The notes under the pieces are model-generated. The model saw nothing but the letters and a program-made list of their open reading frames with translations. It did no database searches and was not told where the DNA came from. Positions 1 through 12,177 of a stretch of 64,000 nucleotides of DNA are shown one piece after another (position 1 is the stretch's first letter; each line of letters starts with the position of its first letter). Location of the stretch: positions 46,344,102 to 46,408,101 of the forward strand of contig CM059563.1 of NCBI GenBank assembly GCA_030386875.1, given 5' to 3'. The stretch is from Morinoia aosen. Taxonomy: Eukaryota > Arthropoda > Malacostraca > Amphipoda > Talitridae. The position numbers and the translations under genes were made by a program.

Positions 1-415
1 TGCCGCCTTTGTAGAGCTGTTGTGATGCCGCCTTTGTAGAGCTGTTGTGATGCCGCCTTTGTAGTGGTGTTGTGATGCCGCCTTTGTATTGGTGTTGTAA
101 CGCCGCCTTTGTAGAGCTGTTGTGATGCCGCCTTTGCAGTGTTGTTGTAATGCCGCCTTTGTAGTGGTGTTGTGATTCTGCCTTTTTGGTGGTGTTGTGA
201 TGCCGCCTTTGTAGTGGTGTTGTGATGCTGCCTTTGTAGTGGTGTTGTGATGCCGCCTTTGTAGAGCTGTTATAATTCTGCCTTTGTCGTGGTTTTGTGA
301 TGCAGCCTTCGTATTTTGGTGCAGACTTTATAGAGATGTTGCAATACAACCCTTGTAGTGGTGTTGCAGTGCAGACTTTGCAGCCTCGTTGCAATGCGCC
401 TTTTGTAAACCAGTC
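1..415. repeat. 25-bp tandem array, cut by the window edge
   Basis: Units begin with tgccgcctttgtag and end with gttgtga, and recur every 25 bp from the first base. The first ten or so copies are clear. From about position 290 the units become degenerate, and the pattern fades into unique sequence near 415. About 16 copies are visible and the array probably continues to the left of the window. No function is evident. Confidence 0.9.
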
Positions 416-3164
416 ACGTGGACGCTGTAATTTGGTTGCATGCAGACTGATGGTTTGATGAGAATGTATCTTCATAATGCATAAATGTGTTCATTATATG
501 AGCTGCATGCACCATTTTTGATCTCATGATGCCAAGTAAGGGCTTACTTGTATTCTTACTGAAGTTGAAAACAGATCGCTCAGGCTTTTTATTATTGATA
601 ACATTCGTTGGGGCTAGTGTAATGGTTTCTTTTGCTATCGATCGTCATTTAGAGGCCTTATTTTCGGCACTCAAATCCAATCAAATGAAATGAGTCGAAA
701 ATCAATTTACAGCAAATTTTCCTTCATTATTATAGAAGTTAGTAAGTATATAGAAATCTGATTCGTGATAGGGAAGTTTTGGTGATGTGGTAAAAGATGG
801 GAAAAAATTAAGCGTTCTTCATAAATTAAACTTCTAGTTAAGGGTGTATTATTTTTAGCGGGTGGAAAGAATGTTGTTACCAACTACTGTAGTTGAGTGA
901 GGGTAACTCTAAGCTCAAGCGTGCGTTTCGGCTGGGTTTCAGAGACAATCCAATCAGAAAAAACAAAGAAACACACAAATAAGCCAAGTTATGCATCTAG
1001 CAAGTTGAAAGGATAGCTAGTTATGAATCAAACGCATGTACAACAACAAATCCACGCATTATTCTGTTTTTTGATCCGAATGAAATCTACTTTACTTCGA
1101 TTTTCCCCCACATGTGGGGTTTCGTTCGAGCTCATTATAGTCTTCATAAATCAATGAAGAAATGTTTGCCACGAGACGAAAGTGCTCCTTTTTGACCTGA
1201 TGATTCGTGGAACTTTTCTAAATTGTCATTTCCCTAGTTTTTGGATGCGACAATTTTGTTCGCCTCCTCATCATCAATTTCGTTCGCATTTGTATCATTG
1301 TGATAAAACTTTTGGCCGATATGAAATGTTTGGTTTAATTACATGGCATGAGGTGTAGTATCTTAGTTTCGAGAACTTTTGGGATGAGAATGGAGCACTT
1401 CCCAAGCAGGACAATTTCGTTCAATCTCATGAAAAGAGCACAACGGAGTAAAGAAAACCCCAAGTGTGCACCATTCAAACTTTTGCCCCACGAAGGCATG
1501 GGCTAGCAAGCAATTTTTTCCAGCTCCCACAAGATAGGTGAGTCTCACCTGGGAGCAGCCTGTCGTCACGAAAATGCCCAAACTCAAAATAGCAGAGCTC
1601 GACCCGCCCACACCCTTACGAGGCCTACGGCTGTGTGCCCACGCCAGCCTAAGCTTATCTGGCCCAGGGCCAAAACCCCGTCCCCCAGCCGCTCTATAAC
1701 CTGCCTCGCTTAGATTTGTTTCTTTTTGAAGCTACTTTATCTGCGTACGAAAACGAGCTCAAGGTTCTTAGAATGGTCGCCAAACGAAGCATCTAAAGAA
1801 TCGTAATGTATCCGAGTACAGACATTTGCAACAGATTGTAATAAGTAGTAGGTTTCGACTTGGTGAGCACTGTTGTTTATTTCGAAGAATCTTACTTAAT
1901 CTTGACGAGACACAGTACGGTTCTGGCACATTGAAGACGTCCAATTCGTCTGGCTAACTGCCGTATGAAAGAGGATTGTGAATTAGCTTCCCTCATTGGA
2001 CCGAAACTGAAAGATTTTTGTCGTGAAGTTGTTGCTACGAATGTTGCGGTACAGATTTCATACCGTTGAAAGGATTCATTAGTCTCTATTCACACTCAAC
2101 CAAAAGCAACGCAAAGAAATTCCTTACTCTTTGGGTCGAAAAGCCCGTGATTGCCAATTCTATTGAGGCTACCTTGAAAATTATAAAGTAACCAGAAATC
2201 TATTAACATGATACAGCTGGAAGAGGAAGTGTCATGCAGGATTGAAGATGTTATTGGATTCGAGCGTGAAGAAATCTATCCTACGATGAACTTTGCTTCG
2301 CTGTCACAAAATAATCCAACAGAGACTTGCAAGTTCTACATCTTTAAATGCGAAAACATGTAATCTGCAGAAAAAATTAAAAATTTTTCTATTTTGTCGT
2401 GAAAAATAAAACTCATATGATAACGACATTCACTACAACTATTAGAAATTAATAGAAATGAACATGTCGAGCATGGTTATGTATGAAACAAGTCGAAAGA
2501 TTACTGCTGCCATAGTAAATAGTTATACAAAGTTTTACAGTTATACAAATACAGTTATACAAAGACTTGATATAGTAAAATATGAACAAAACTTGTCCCT
2601 AATTTTACATTGGTCTTCCATGTATCAATACTTCAGAGTTTGTGAAGAAGTTTTTGCTATGAATATTGGGCGCTAAATAGATCAATAATATCAGAGCATT
2701 CACAGAAGTGCTTGAATGCAGAAGCTCGTCCTTGAAATTTGTAATTATTGAATTATCTGTAAGACTGTGACGTTTTCCTCGTAAATCACGGCAGAATCGA
2801 TTAGCAGAAAGCAAAAATTAGGTAAGACAACTGCATAGATGTTCTTCGATTAGAGTTTTCAGATCATTACTTAATAATATACCATAGACAGCAGTTGAGC
2901 GAGCGTCAGGATTTTTCAGCCACAGCTTTATATTACTTCAATCTTCTTCGCCCCGCGGAAAGCGCGCAATTCACTTCTGATGCAAACGAGGAGACAAACT
3001 CGATGAAGTGGCTGCAACAAAACATTTCATCAGTTCTTTCAAATTATATTTCTACTACTTTTACTCTCATGTAAAAATCATGGAAATGAAATAAACGGAA
3101 CCACGTTTTGAACGTTTTCGAGTGAGATGACGCCCATTCAAATTTGTGGTATTTTCCCAACGAG
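416..3164. other. Unannotated AT-rich stretch
   Basis: No supported gene. A GC-richer block lies at about 1590-1720, but its open frames on both strands look like chance. Three short copies of a gttatacaaa motif lie at 2520-2570. No splice-bounded coding exon was recognised. Confidence 0.5.
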
Positions 3165-3345
3165 CTTCGAAATTAGAAATTTTTCTCTGCGAGCTTTGAA
3201 ATTAAAAATTTTTCAGCGAGTTTTTAAATTAGAAATTTTTCTTTGCGAGCTTTGAAATTAAAAATTTTTCCAACGAGCTTTGAAATTAGAAATTTTTCTC
3301 TGTGAGCATTGAAATTAAAAAAAATTTCCGGCGAGCTTTGAAGTT
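3165..3345. repeat. Degenerate tandem repeat of about 30 bp
   Basis: About six copies of a unit of the form gcgagctttgaaattaaaa followed by tttttct. Copies alternate between attagaaa and attaaaaa, which suggests a two-unit higher-order pattern. Small indels change the unit length. Confidence 0.8.
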
Positions 3346-4689
3346 CATATCACATTGCCTCTAGGACCAGAAACACCTCATGTGGGGCCTGCTCTTTCCC
3401 TCCGTCAACAGTGCGTGGTGGGTCGCCCTGAAACACTTTACTTCTCAGGTAACCCTGCAAAAAAGACGCTCGTAGTTGGGTCGAGTGAACGAAGAGAGCA
3501 GACAATATTTCGAATATATTTCCAAATTTGAGAAGGTCACATGGTATGGAAATAAAGCATAAATAACATTTACGCTAACTCATGTGGAGTGAGAAATTTC
3601 TACGCATCGAATTTGCACGTTCATTTTGTATTGAGTAAAGTGGAATAAGAAAACTTTTTAACATGTTTGTGCATTTGCCACAGTATTTCTTAGACCACAT
3701 CAAATCTAGATCACTACCAAGACCATCTTCGGAAGAAAATCCTCTATAATTCCTGACAAAGACATAGTGCACCACGCAATAAATGTTCTGGAATGGAGAC
3801 CTTACAGATGCAGTTGCCTTGGAATCACGGCCGTCCGATACCTAAAGTTCTGATTGAAAACGTGACCGGGCGAGTGGAAATGGGCTCGTCACTCATCTGT
3901 AATTGCTTCCAAATGCCTTCACCTTCATTTATGAAATTCAACCTTGATTCAAAGAGTCATTTTCAATTTGCGTGTTTTTTCTTAAAAGACTGTGTATTTT
4001 GAATCTTGTGAGGATGATAGTGCAAATAATTGTGCAAAACCATCCTAATTGTTCTGTTGGATAGCTCAAGCGTAGTGACATGGCAAGCTGAGCGACGTGG
4101 GCTTCTTTCAATTGTAACTCTTACACGCTCGATGTTTTCCGCAGTTCGCCCATTTTTTACTTCTCTGGCTTCCTCATCGTCGTCGATGAAATCTTTAAAA
4201 AATTCTTATCTTCCTTTCTCATTGCACAGGCAGACAGCATCGGTCCTTATCGAATAATTTTAAAGTGAATAGGAAAAGCACGACGTGCTCGTACGTAACC
4301 ACATAAGTTTTGATAGAACGCTTTGACAGCGTACGTGCGATGTTGAGGTGTCCACCAAGTGTTGTGTTGCCAGTCAGTGAATGTTAAGGTGCCAGGGGCA
4401 TGACCGACGGCATCTCCATTGCCTTTATCACCTGAGCACGATTCTTGCCTTTTTTAAAACCGACATTTACCTCGCTTCATTTACGTAACAGTTTCTCGAA
4501 ATAACTCATGGGGGAGTTTTTCCATAAAAACGAAACTGAAGTTTCATTAGAGTTAGTCATTTATAGTTAGGCTCAAATGTTTATTGACGTTTTCCGTCCA
4601 CTCAAGTAAACCTACTCACTCTGAGATAGGACTGAAAGGGAGGACTTTTATCTCCGTAATATCGTACTTACTTCGCTGCTGAGTGCTAA
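3346..4689. other. Unannotated stretch
   Basis: Nothing supported. The frames at 3793-4002 and 4030-4257 have no recognisable motif. Confidence 0.5.
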
Positions 4690-5140
4690 TAAGTATACAT
4701 TTCTCGGAAAAGAAAACCGTTATGTGTATCAGTTAATCACTGAACATTATATGGAAAGGAAATATCCTCTGAGTACAAAATAATCAAAGAACATTTCACA
4801 GATAGAAAAAGTCGATGAGGTCCAATTAATCAGTGATCATCCCACGGACCAGAAACCTTCAATGAAAACATGTTAACAAACAAAAAATCCCAAGGATTTA
4901 AATGTTTCACTATATACTAGTAATCAGAAGAACATCTCACTCATACGAAATATCTACTAAGTATACTTGTAATATATCAATGAATTTTTCACGAACGGGT
5001 GGGAAATATTTATTTAACAGCTAATAATTCCCAAATTCAGGGAAAAAGCTCGCAATGAGTGCCAGTCAATTAACAAACATTTACATTATAAGAAATATCC
5101 AACAAGTACAAGTTGCCGACCGAGCATTTCATGAAAAGAA
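4690..5140. repeat. Very degenerate repeat of about 60-70 bp
   Basis: Similar phrases recur in order: an aagtata or gagtaca start, a ...aatca.tgaacattt.. core, then gaaatatc or similar. Examples lie near 4690, 4780, 4960 and 5075. Similarity is loose and boundaries are uncertain. It could be an eroded tandem array or coincidence in AT-rich DNA. Confidence 0.35.
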
Positions 5141-6465
5141 AAAAGTACCCAAGCTCCCGGACCCAATCGATGGGTATACTCTAGCGTTCCTGTGCTTCAA
5201 AATCGTTTGGGCGAGCGTCAGAGACGTTTACCTCTTGAGTCCGGTGACGTAAACCAAAGTCTTGAGTGGACATTTCTGTGTACGTGTGGCTGTCTTCCTA
5301 ACTCGCTCGGCCCCATGGTGGCACCAGTAACTTTAGCTTTAATCGAGAACATTTCCTCAATATTTCACGTCTCATTCTCGTGGCCTTCCCAGTCGGAGAA
5401 CTCGAGCCCGTTTTGAAGTTACAGAATGTACCGTCCGCGTCTCATTTGCGCCACCTATGAAGCTCACTGGAGATCTCAGTTCTTAGTTCATGGTGCTGCT
5501 GGTAAGATTTCTCTTCATTAAAATCTGCCTAGCAACCAACGTGAAGGTCTAACGTTCTTCTCGTCAACAGGGAACTTGTTTGGCTGCCTTGAAACTACCT
5601 AAAGGAATTTCAGCTGACGAAATATCATAACATTTAGTTTTTTTCTGGCTTTAATGCCCTATCATGAAAATTAGAGCAATTTTTAGAAAAATTATCAGTT
5701 GAATAGAGACAGGAAAAAAATGGGCTTCCTATCTCGTTGTTTGTTTTCTTTTATTATGTTATTTACATTCGCACTCATTATTTTTAACTATATTTATTTT
5801 TAACTAACTATACTATTGAAAACCTCAGGTTCTTCTCTTGCTTAATACCCACCGCTTGTTATAATATAAGATAATCCGTGTTAATGCTGTATTTCGTAAC
5901 AATTTAGCATGGAACTGTCCAATTATGGTGCTGCGTGCTGGCGTGTGATCTGAGACTCTAAATAGCCTTGACGATAGCTACCTTGGCAGGCTTTGAGAAC
6001 GTAGCCTTGGAATTTATAGCACAAGAAGAGCCCTCAATTCCCTTTCGATGTTATGGGGAATGCGCCTCAATTGACTCTAGGGTAAATAGATCACTTGACC
6101 TGCGCAAAGGCCACAGCTGGCTCAGAAATCATTTAGCGCATACAAATACGGCATGTAGATGCAAAATCATTCTTCTATGCAATTACCAAATGAAGATTCT
6201 AGGGCAGTTGGTAAACACCTTAGCCCTTTTTATAATTTGAAAAGTGTGCTAACAAATTGTTACGTCGCATCAAAAATATGGAAATAACACTCGTTAATGA
6301 CCGATATATTTTAATTAACAATTGCTGTAACTGGTGCACGATGTTGAATGCCTTAAGGAATTCTACACCTTAATAATTAAAACTGTTTGCCCGTTAAATG
6401 TGTTACTTATGCTGTTCGAAAGTCTGAAAGATTTAGCAATGAATCATACAAGTTAAAAATAAGGA
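5141..6465. other. Unannotated stretch
   Basis: No supported gene, RNA or repeat was found. Confidence 0.5.
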
Positions 6466-6670
6466 AATTATTTGGATTATCTTTTACCACTTTTAATTCA
6501 TGGTTTCCGTTTGATGTTAAGGTTAGGTTGAGTTAGGTTAGCTCAATTAAACTATAATTTAATTATACTTAATTAACGCTTCTACGCTTAAACTAACCTT
6601 AACATCAAAAGAAAACTGTGAATTAAAAGTAAATTAAAAGTTAAAAGTGGTGACAGATAATTCAAATAAA
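6466..6670. mobile_element. Short inverted-repeat (MITE-like) element
   Basis: The left arm contains cttttaattcatggtttcc and tgatgttaaggttagg. The right arm contains the near reverse complements, cctnaacatcaaaagaaaac and gtgaattaaaag. An outer pair (attatcttttaccactttt against aaaagtggtgacagataat) extends the match. The centre holds ggttaggttgagttaggtta. The arms differ by several substitutions and a gap of about 20 bp, so the copy is old. No target duplication was identified. Confidence 0.5.
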
Positions 6671-6836
6671 TAATAATAATTAGTACCAATTTTCATTCTT
6701 TTTAGGTTTTGTTTTTTTTAGGTCAAAATGAATCTCTGGAACCTTCCAAATGCAGAAGAGGAAGGTCCCTACGATTCATTATAGAAATGGAAAGTAGATA
6801 AATTGAATTAAAAATCTATATTATAAAAGGAGCCGC

Positions 6837-6853
6837 GTCCGTCCGTCCGTCCG
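6837..6853. repeat. (gtcc)n microsatellite
   Basis: Four perfect gtcc units follow gagccgc and precede gtttgtgtgtcacac. The small GC-rich island sits within AT-rich sequence. This context often marks a dispersed element in arthropod genomes, but no ends were found here. Confidence 0.7.
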
Positions 6854-6964
6854 TTTGTGTGTCACACCCACCAGCCTGCGGTGTGCGATGAGCGTATCTG
6901 TGATTCAAGCTTCATCAACTCCACAATTTTCGGTGCCTTAACCCAGCAGATTGGGAGTCGGAAT

Positions 6965-7051
6965 GAATATCACGTGTATTGGTAGGTTAGATTAGGTTGT
7001 ATAGAATATCACGTGTATTGGTAGGTTAGATTAGGTTGAATAGAATATCAG
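6965..7051. repeat. Two-copy 39-bp tandem repeat
   Basis: gaatatcacgtgtattgg...gattaggttg recurs at 6965 and 7004 with one or two differences. A partial third start lies at 7043. Each copy carries taggttagattaggtt. Confidence 0.85.
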
Positions 7052-7911
7052 TTGTTGAGACTTGGGAAAGAATTGGAAAGCCATAGAATAGCATGGGAAA
7101 TCATGGGAAAGCCATGTTGAAGCTCAATTATAGGTCCTATATCTTATTCTGTCATTTTTTTGACGGGCCGAGTGCACTCGTAAGTATAAATCAAAAAGGA
7201 TACCTTCTCGCATGAAAATCATTCATACTGTCCAGAACATTAATTCAATATTCATAAAACAATTACATTTTTCACTTTACCCTAAAACCCTTTTTCCCCT
7301 AAACAAGTGGTGATAGATAACCCACAAGCACCGCCTTCTACGAGTAGCACAACTCCAGACCGAAAAGCCAGACTTCGCTCTAAGAATGAGTTTTCTTGTG
7401 CCTTTCTGTGTGGTGAGCGAGGCAGCTTAGAAATTATTCTCCAACATTTTTTCATCCATCAAATTGAAAGAGATAAGGAATTCACCACTCTCTTGTAGAA
7501 ATTATTATTATTATAAATGAATTTCTTAACCGGAGCGGAGGTGGAGTATTAAGGTGAATAATTGAATTTCAAAATAGAACATACCAGATAATTTCATTTA
7601 TAGATATTGATCACTTATGTCAATAGTGCACTCAAGGCCAAATACTCGAGCCAAATTCTAAATGGTTTGCCCCAAGCATTCCCTGAAACTGGAGCATTCG
7701 ACTCTCACTTGAACGTGTTTTGTTCACCTCTAGGTGTCGTACCGCAAATATGCAGCCTCGATTTCATCACGGCCTCCATTTGCTGGAATTGGCAACATCG
7801 CTCTGAGGGATCCAGCGCCTCAACACTCTCCTTGCACCCCATCTGTCCCGGTGATGTGGCCTCCTGCCGCGCAACCTGTTCCCTAGATGTAGTCGTACAC
7901 CTAAAGCTCTT
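7052..7911. other. Unannotated stretch with one GC-richer block
   Basis: Open frames lie on both strands at about 7607-7963. The forward frame begins with a non-ATG codon and neither has a recognisable domain. No gene is called. Confidence 0.45.
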
Positions 7912-8335
7912 GAAATCAATGTACGACATGATACAACTCAAAATGTTGATTTGTGCTTCGTAAATTGACGATTAACTAATTAGTAGAAACTCCTGAAATC
8001 AATGTACAACATGATACTACTTAAAATGTTGATTTATACTCTGTAGGTTTATGAATAGTTGTTTAGTAGGTAGTTTTGTTTCACTGGTTATTTCTTCTCT
8101 TAGTATCCTTCAGCACAAAATACTGTTGAAATCAATGTGCGACATGCAACAGCCCCAGAAGTGGGTATAACTGAATAACTTGGTTGATTGATTTGCAAAT
8201 AGGGGTTTGGTAGTTTTTTCTGTCTCGATGATTCGTTTTCTTTTCTTGATACAAGCATGCACAAAAATTTGCTTAAATCAATGTACGACGTGCTACGATC
8301 TGGAATGTATAATAAAAGCTTATTGATTAATTAGT
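7912..8335. repeat. Diverged tandem repeat with a gaaatcaatgtacgacatg core
   Basis: A conserved core, (t)gaaatcaatgtacgacatg followed by a partly conserved aaaatgttgattt.., recurs near 7912, 7994, 8126 and 8276. Later parts such as gattaattagtag also recur. Spacings of roughly 80-150 bp are uneven, so these may be remnants of an eroded array. Confidence 0.6.
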
Positions 8336-9109
8336 AGTTGATTGATTATAATTAACAGGTTTTATTTCTTAAGTTCTTCTTTCGTGTTCCAATTTTGGCC
8401 TTTTTCTCTCAGTAAAATCAGCCTCATTTTTTTAACATATTATGTCAGATAATTCGAGTCCCACCTCAGCTCTTCATCTATCAACTTGTGTGTTTTCAAC
8501 GCTTGGGTCCTCGCATTTTCAGATTTACTTTATCCTTGCTCGTTAGACGCGTCGTTAATCATAAGAATACTCCTCGAAACTCTAATTCGGATAACGCCAC
8601 CGCTCTCCCTGGTACATCCAAAGGCCTATAAATCAACTCTTTTAGGCGTCTTGGCAGTTAATTTTTCCATGCTCAAGTTTTATTTATAATGAGCAGCACT
8701 GAAAAGACTCTACTTTCGTGCCTTGGTTGATGAGATGCCTCGAATTTCCTGGACTCATTAAAGCCTGTAGGCCTTGAGATTTTAAAGTGGAGATAAGGTC
8801 AGAGAAACATGTTCTTGTGAATTGAGTTCATCGGGTCTCTGAACAGTAATGTCGAGAGTAGGATCCCCGTTCAAATTTCATATCGATTAGAGAGTTAAAA
8901 GTTAACAAACAGCTTGCAAAACCATGACTGCGATTTAGTTGTTAGCTAGGCGCTGAGGGCATAAAAAATTAACGAATAACATGGAACACACTCAACTGCC
9001 ATTGAATAGGCATTGAATAGGCTCAAGGAGGAAAAATTAAGGAATAGTTTGAAAAAACATTACTGCCACTGAGTCTCAAGGGCTGAGTCTGAGTTTTAAC
9101 ATCCGAGCG
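8336..9109. other. Unannotated stretch
   Basis: Nothing supported beyond a short direct repeat of attgaatagg near 9001. Confidence 0.5.
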
Positions 9110-10035
9110 ATTTATAAAATTTGATCTCATTTGTCTGAAATTTGACGGTAATATAATTTTTTCAAGTCAAAATATTTTATTTGTGTAACTTTTTCGATTT
9201 AGGCCTTTGTTTTTTGAAAAAATTGAAATATTAGTTTTTTAGTTCATTTTTTACGAATATTTCAAAAGAATAGAAGTCAATGAGTTTTTATGCTACAACA
9301 AATTTAAAGACAGTTTTGAAATCCTCGTAACATTTTTAACAAATGAATGGATCCAAATTTTCTATTTTCATTTTTTCTTTGATATGCGATTTTTTATCAC
9401 TAACCAAACTTTTTACCAAATTTTTGTTTTGACCTGTGATAAAAAAAAATTGAATGTATGCATTGTAAAACGGGATCAATTTGTTTGTAAAATATGTTCC
9501 AAGGATTCTAAAACTGTTTTTGTTTTTTTCCTAGCATAAAAACTCACCGACTTATATTCTTTTGAATGTTGAAAATGAGGGCTTTTGAGTATTAGCCAAA
9601 AACAAAATTTTTTGTTGAGGTGTAATATAATGAACATTTTTGGTACTTGAATGCTGTTTTCATGTTTTTTATAATCTCCATGCATAATTTTATATATACA
9701 CTGTCAGTTGTAAATTACATGTATAAATTATATTAAAAAAACATTTTTCATTTCTAGATGAATGATAAATTATTTATTTGTGGACTGATTATTCTGAAAT
9801 AACCCATTTTATGTAATTTTTGAAAAAAAGCACATTTTTATACATTAATTTTTTAGATTTAGACCATAGTTGTTCAGAAAATTGGAAATATTTGTTTTTC
9901 ATGTCATTTTATATGATATTTCACATGAATACAAGTCACTGAGTTTTCATGCTACAACAAAACTAAAGACAGTTTTGAAAATACTTGAAACAGTACTAAC
10001 AAACTAATAGAGCCAGAATTTTAATTTTCCTTATT
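9110..10035. repeat. Three copies of one ~120-200 bp repeat, the middle one inverted
   Basis: Copy 1 (about 9240-9360) and copy 3 (about 9900-10020) share gaagtcaatgagttttt-like and atgctacaacaaa motifs, then aaagacagttttgaaa and aacaaa. The reverse complement of about 9476-9600 carries the same order: caaaagaatataagtc, gagtttttatgcta, then acagttttagaatcc. Divergence is substantial. No terminal repeats or coding capacity were found. Confidence 0.7.
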
Positions 10036-10683
10036 TTTATATGGGGTCATAAATTCATGATTTTTGGTCCTCTTACACCCTCCCGGAGGAGAAGGATCTA
10101 TTGCCCGTAGCCCCATAAAATTTTAGGGCACAATAGCCCACAACCTAAGGATTCTTTTTCAACAAAGAAACAAAAACGGCCCATTGCACTCGAAAGCCCC
10201 TGGGATATCCCCCTTAAATAGGCACTTATAATCCGTGCTACTGTTCATTTTCACTTGGTAAGGTTCAGCGAAGAATGTGTCAATGCTTTCTTCGAACTAA
10301 TTGAACGCTGTACTGTGGCAGGTACGTTGAAAATAACGCTCCTCCTGTCTTATTATGCTGTTTTATTGCTTCTTCGTTTTCCTAAAGGTTTGTTTTTCGA
10401 CTATTTCTGTGTTATTTGTCATTTTCTTCTGGTATACCATAAATATTACAATTTTTCGGTTTCACCTCTGTGTAAAACCGTTCCTTCCTTCTATTTCATT
10501 TACAAATTGAACTGTTTCATTCATTATCTCCCTATTACAAGGTTGTTTCTTTTATCTTGCCATGCAATTACATCTGTCTTCACCTGGATTCCATAGTGAG
10601 CAATTAAGTGTCATTTATTGAATCAAACATGTACTTCGAACGTTAATGAAACCAAATTTCGGTATTCCTCGCTCATTTTTGCT
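10036..10683. other. Unannotated AT-rich stretch
   Basis: A 113-codon frame at 10255-10596 starts at TTG and is rich in Leu, Phe and Tyr as expected from T-rich DNA. It has no domain signature and is not called a gene. Confidence 0.5.
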
Positions 10684-10791
10684 CCCAGTCTAACTTTTTC
10701 GTCGTTTGCATGCATGTTTTTCGCCGCCCAAGTAATTCAATCGTTTAGGCGGCGAAAAATATGCATGCTCCGGCGAAAAAGTTAGACTGGG
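10684..10791. mobile_element. Compact 108-bp hairpin, likely tiny MITE
   Basis: The left arm (10684-10728) begins cccagtctaactttttcg and ends tttttcgccgcc. The right arm (10748-10791) is its near-perfect reverse complement, ending cgaaaaagttagactggg. The arms differ in a few bases around a gcatgcat core. The loop is about 19 nt. No flanking gene is evident. Confidence 0.75.
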
Positions 10792-11456
10792 CTTCAGCTA
10801 TCGGAAAAACCAACTTAAGAAAACCCTCGCTGCTTTGATTAATGAACTAAGTCTTCGAAATATCGTTCGCGTATACAGTATATTTTACGGAAGGAAGAGA
10901 GAGAAGAAGTATTTAAGTATACAGGCATAAAATACTAAAACCATTTTTATTTTCAAAATTGTTTGGTTAGAAATGCAATCTGTGGGTCATAAGTGGATGT
11001 CAGTGTCACTCACCAGTAAAGATGATCTCAATAGCGAATGTTTGTCAAGTCTCTTGGGTCAGTACTCGTATATCTCATCGGCCTATACGTTAGTTCTCAC
11101 GCTTTCTCCGCAGTTCAGTTATTAAGACAATTGCGCAGAGACTCCTGCAATTATCCTCTCGATCTTAATACTGCGTTTCAAATTTTCTTGGCAATTCAAT
11201 AAATTAGGCAATTAGGTCGCGACTCTTGCCGTTAAATGCAATGAAATTATGGCGGTCCGCAATCAAGTGCGTGTAATTCACATGCGAGCAATGCCGTCTG
11301 CTGATCTTAACTCGAGCCATAAAGTACGAATTGAGGTCACACGTTCAACTCTACTTTAACCGTAATTTTCAGACTTTAATTAAAAAGATCTAAGTGGAAT
11401 CTTTTAAGGAGCACCTTGGATTTTGATTGTTCTTCAAATCTTTGTTCTTTGGCTAA
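10792..11456. other. Unannotated stretch
   Basis: No supported feature. Confidence 0.5.
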
Positions 11457-11568
11457 TACCCAGTCGGAAATTATGGTTGTGCTTATAGTAGAATATAGTA
11501 GAGTATGAGAAGTTAAGGTCGATTATGGTTATGAAAACATTATGGTCGAGATGCCAACCAATACTCAA

Positions 11569-11750
11569 CGTTGCTTTTGGCATATTTTGGTCGATTTCGG
11601 TGGAGGAAATATTGGTTGTTTATGGTTTGTGAGAACAACGATGATTTTAGTAAATTTAGGTCGCTATAAGAGAAGGAAATATTGGTTGTTTATGGTTGGT
11701 GGGAACAACGTTGATTTTGGCATGTTTAGGTCGATATTGGTGGAGAGAAA
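11569..11750. repeat. 70-bp tandem duplication inside the TIR element
   Basis: The start tttaggtcg.. recurs at 11589, 11659 and 11729. The downstream phrases ggaaatattggttgtttat and gaacaacg.tgatttt also recur. About 2.6 copies are visible with moderate divergence. Confidence 0.75.
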
Positions 11751-12100
11751 TTCGGTAGTCCAAGATTTGTCAGGAAGCCAATTTGAGAGTACATGGATAT
11801 TTCAAGAATATATGTATAGTATGCATGTGTTAACATACGCATGCAGCATGTAAGTTATGAAGATCAAACAAATTAGTTTTTCGTTGTAAACTTCAAATTT
11901 GATAAATTTTTAACATGCAGGACGTTTTCTTCCTGCATTACGAAGGTATGTAAACTGACATTTTTTTCTTTAATTGAGCAATGTACTTCTATTTACCGCG
12001 TTTTTACATGTATTGCTAATTCAAGTTCCATCCGTATGTAGTACCAGTTAAAGATTGCGTGAGATGTTGTAAAATGATATATATATATATTCTCAAGGGG

Positions 12101-12177
12101 GCCCGACGAGGACTCGAACTTTCTGAATCACTCGAATGAGAAACACGAATTTACGATAGTGGCTATGCAACGTGGGC
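12101..12177 (-). mobile_element. tRNA-derived SINE head or pseudo-tRNA
   Basis: On the minus strand a 77-nt segment starts gcccacg and ends cgtcgggc, so the ends can partly pair like an acceptor stem. It contains an A-box-like gcatagccactatcg, and a B-box-like gttcgagtcc at 12110-12119. A (ta)n run lies just beyond its 3' end at about 12077-12090. This is the layout of a tRNA-related SINE. No clean cloverleaf with an unambiguous anticodon was found, so a functional tRNA is unlikely. Confidence 0.6.

Noticed and set aside
1..415. CRISPR array
   Set aside because: The units are contiguous 25-bp tandem copies without variable spacers, and the setting is eukaryotic.
1590..1720. GC-rich block as a promoter or exon
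   Set aside because: No splice signals, start context or recognisable peptide. The composition shift alone is not enough.
10255..10596. Hydrophobic 113-codon frame resembling a membrane protein
   Set aside because: It begins at TTG, and its composition follows from T-rich DNA. No conserved pattern was seen.
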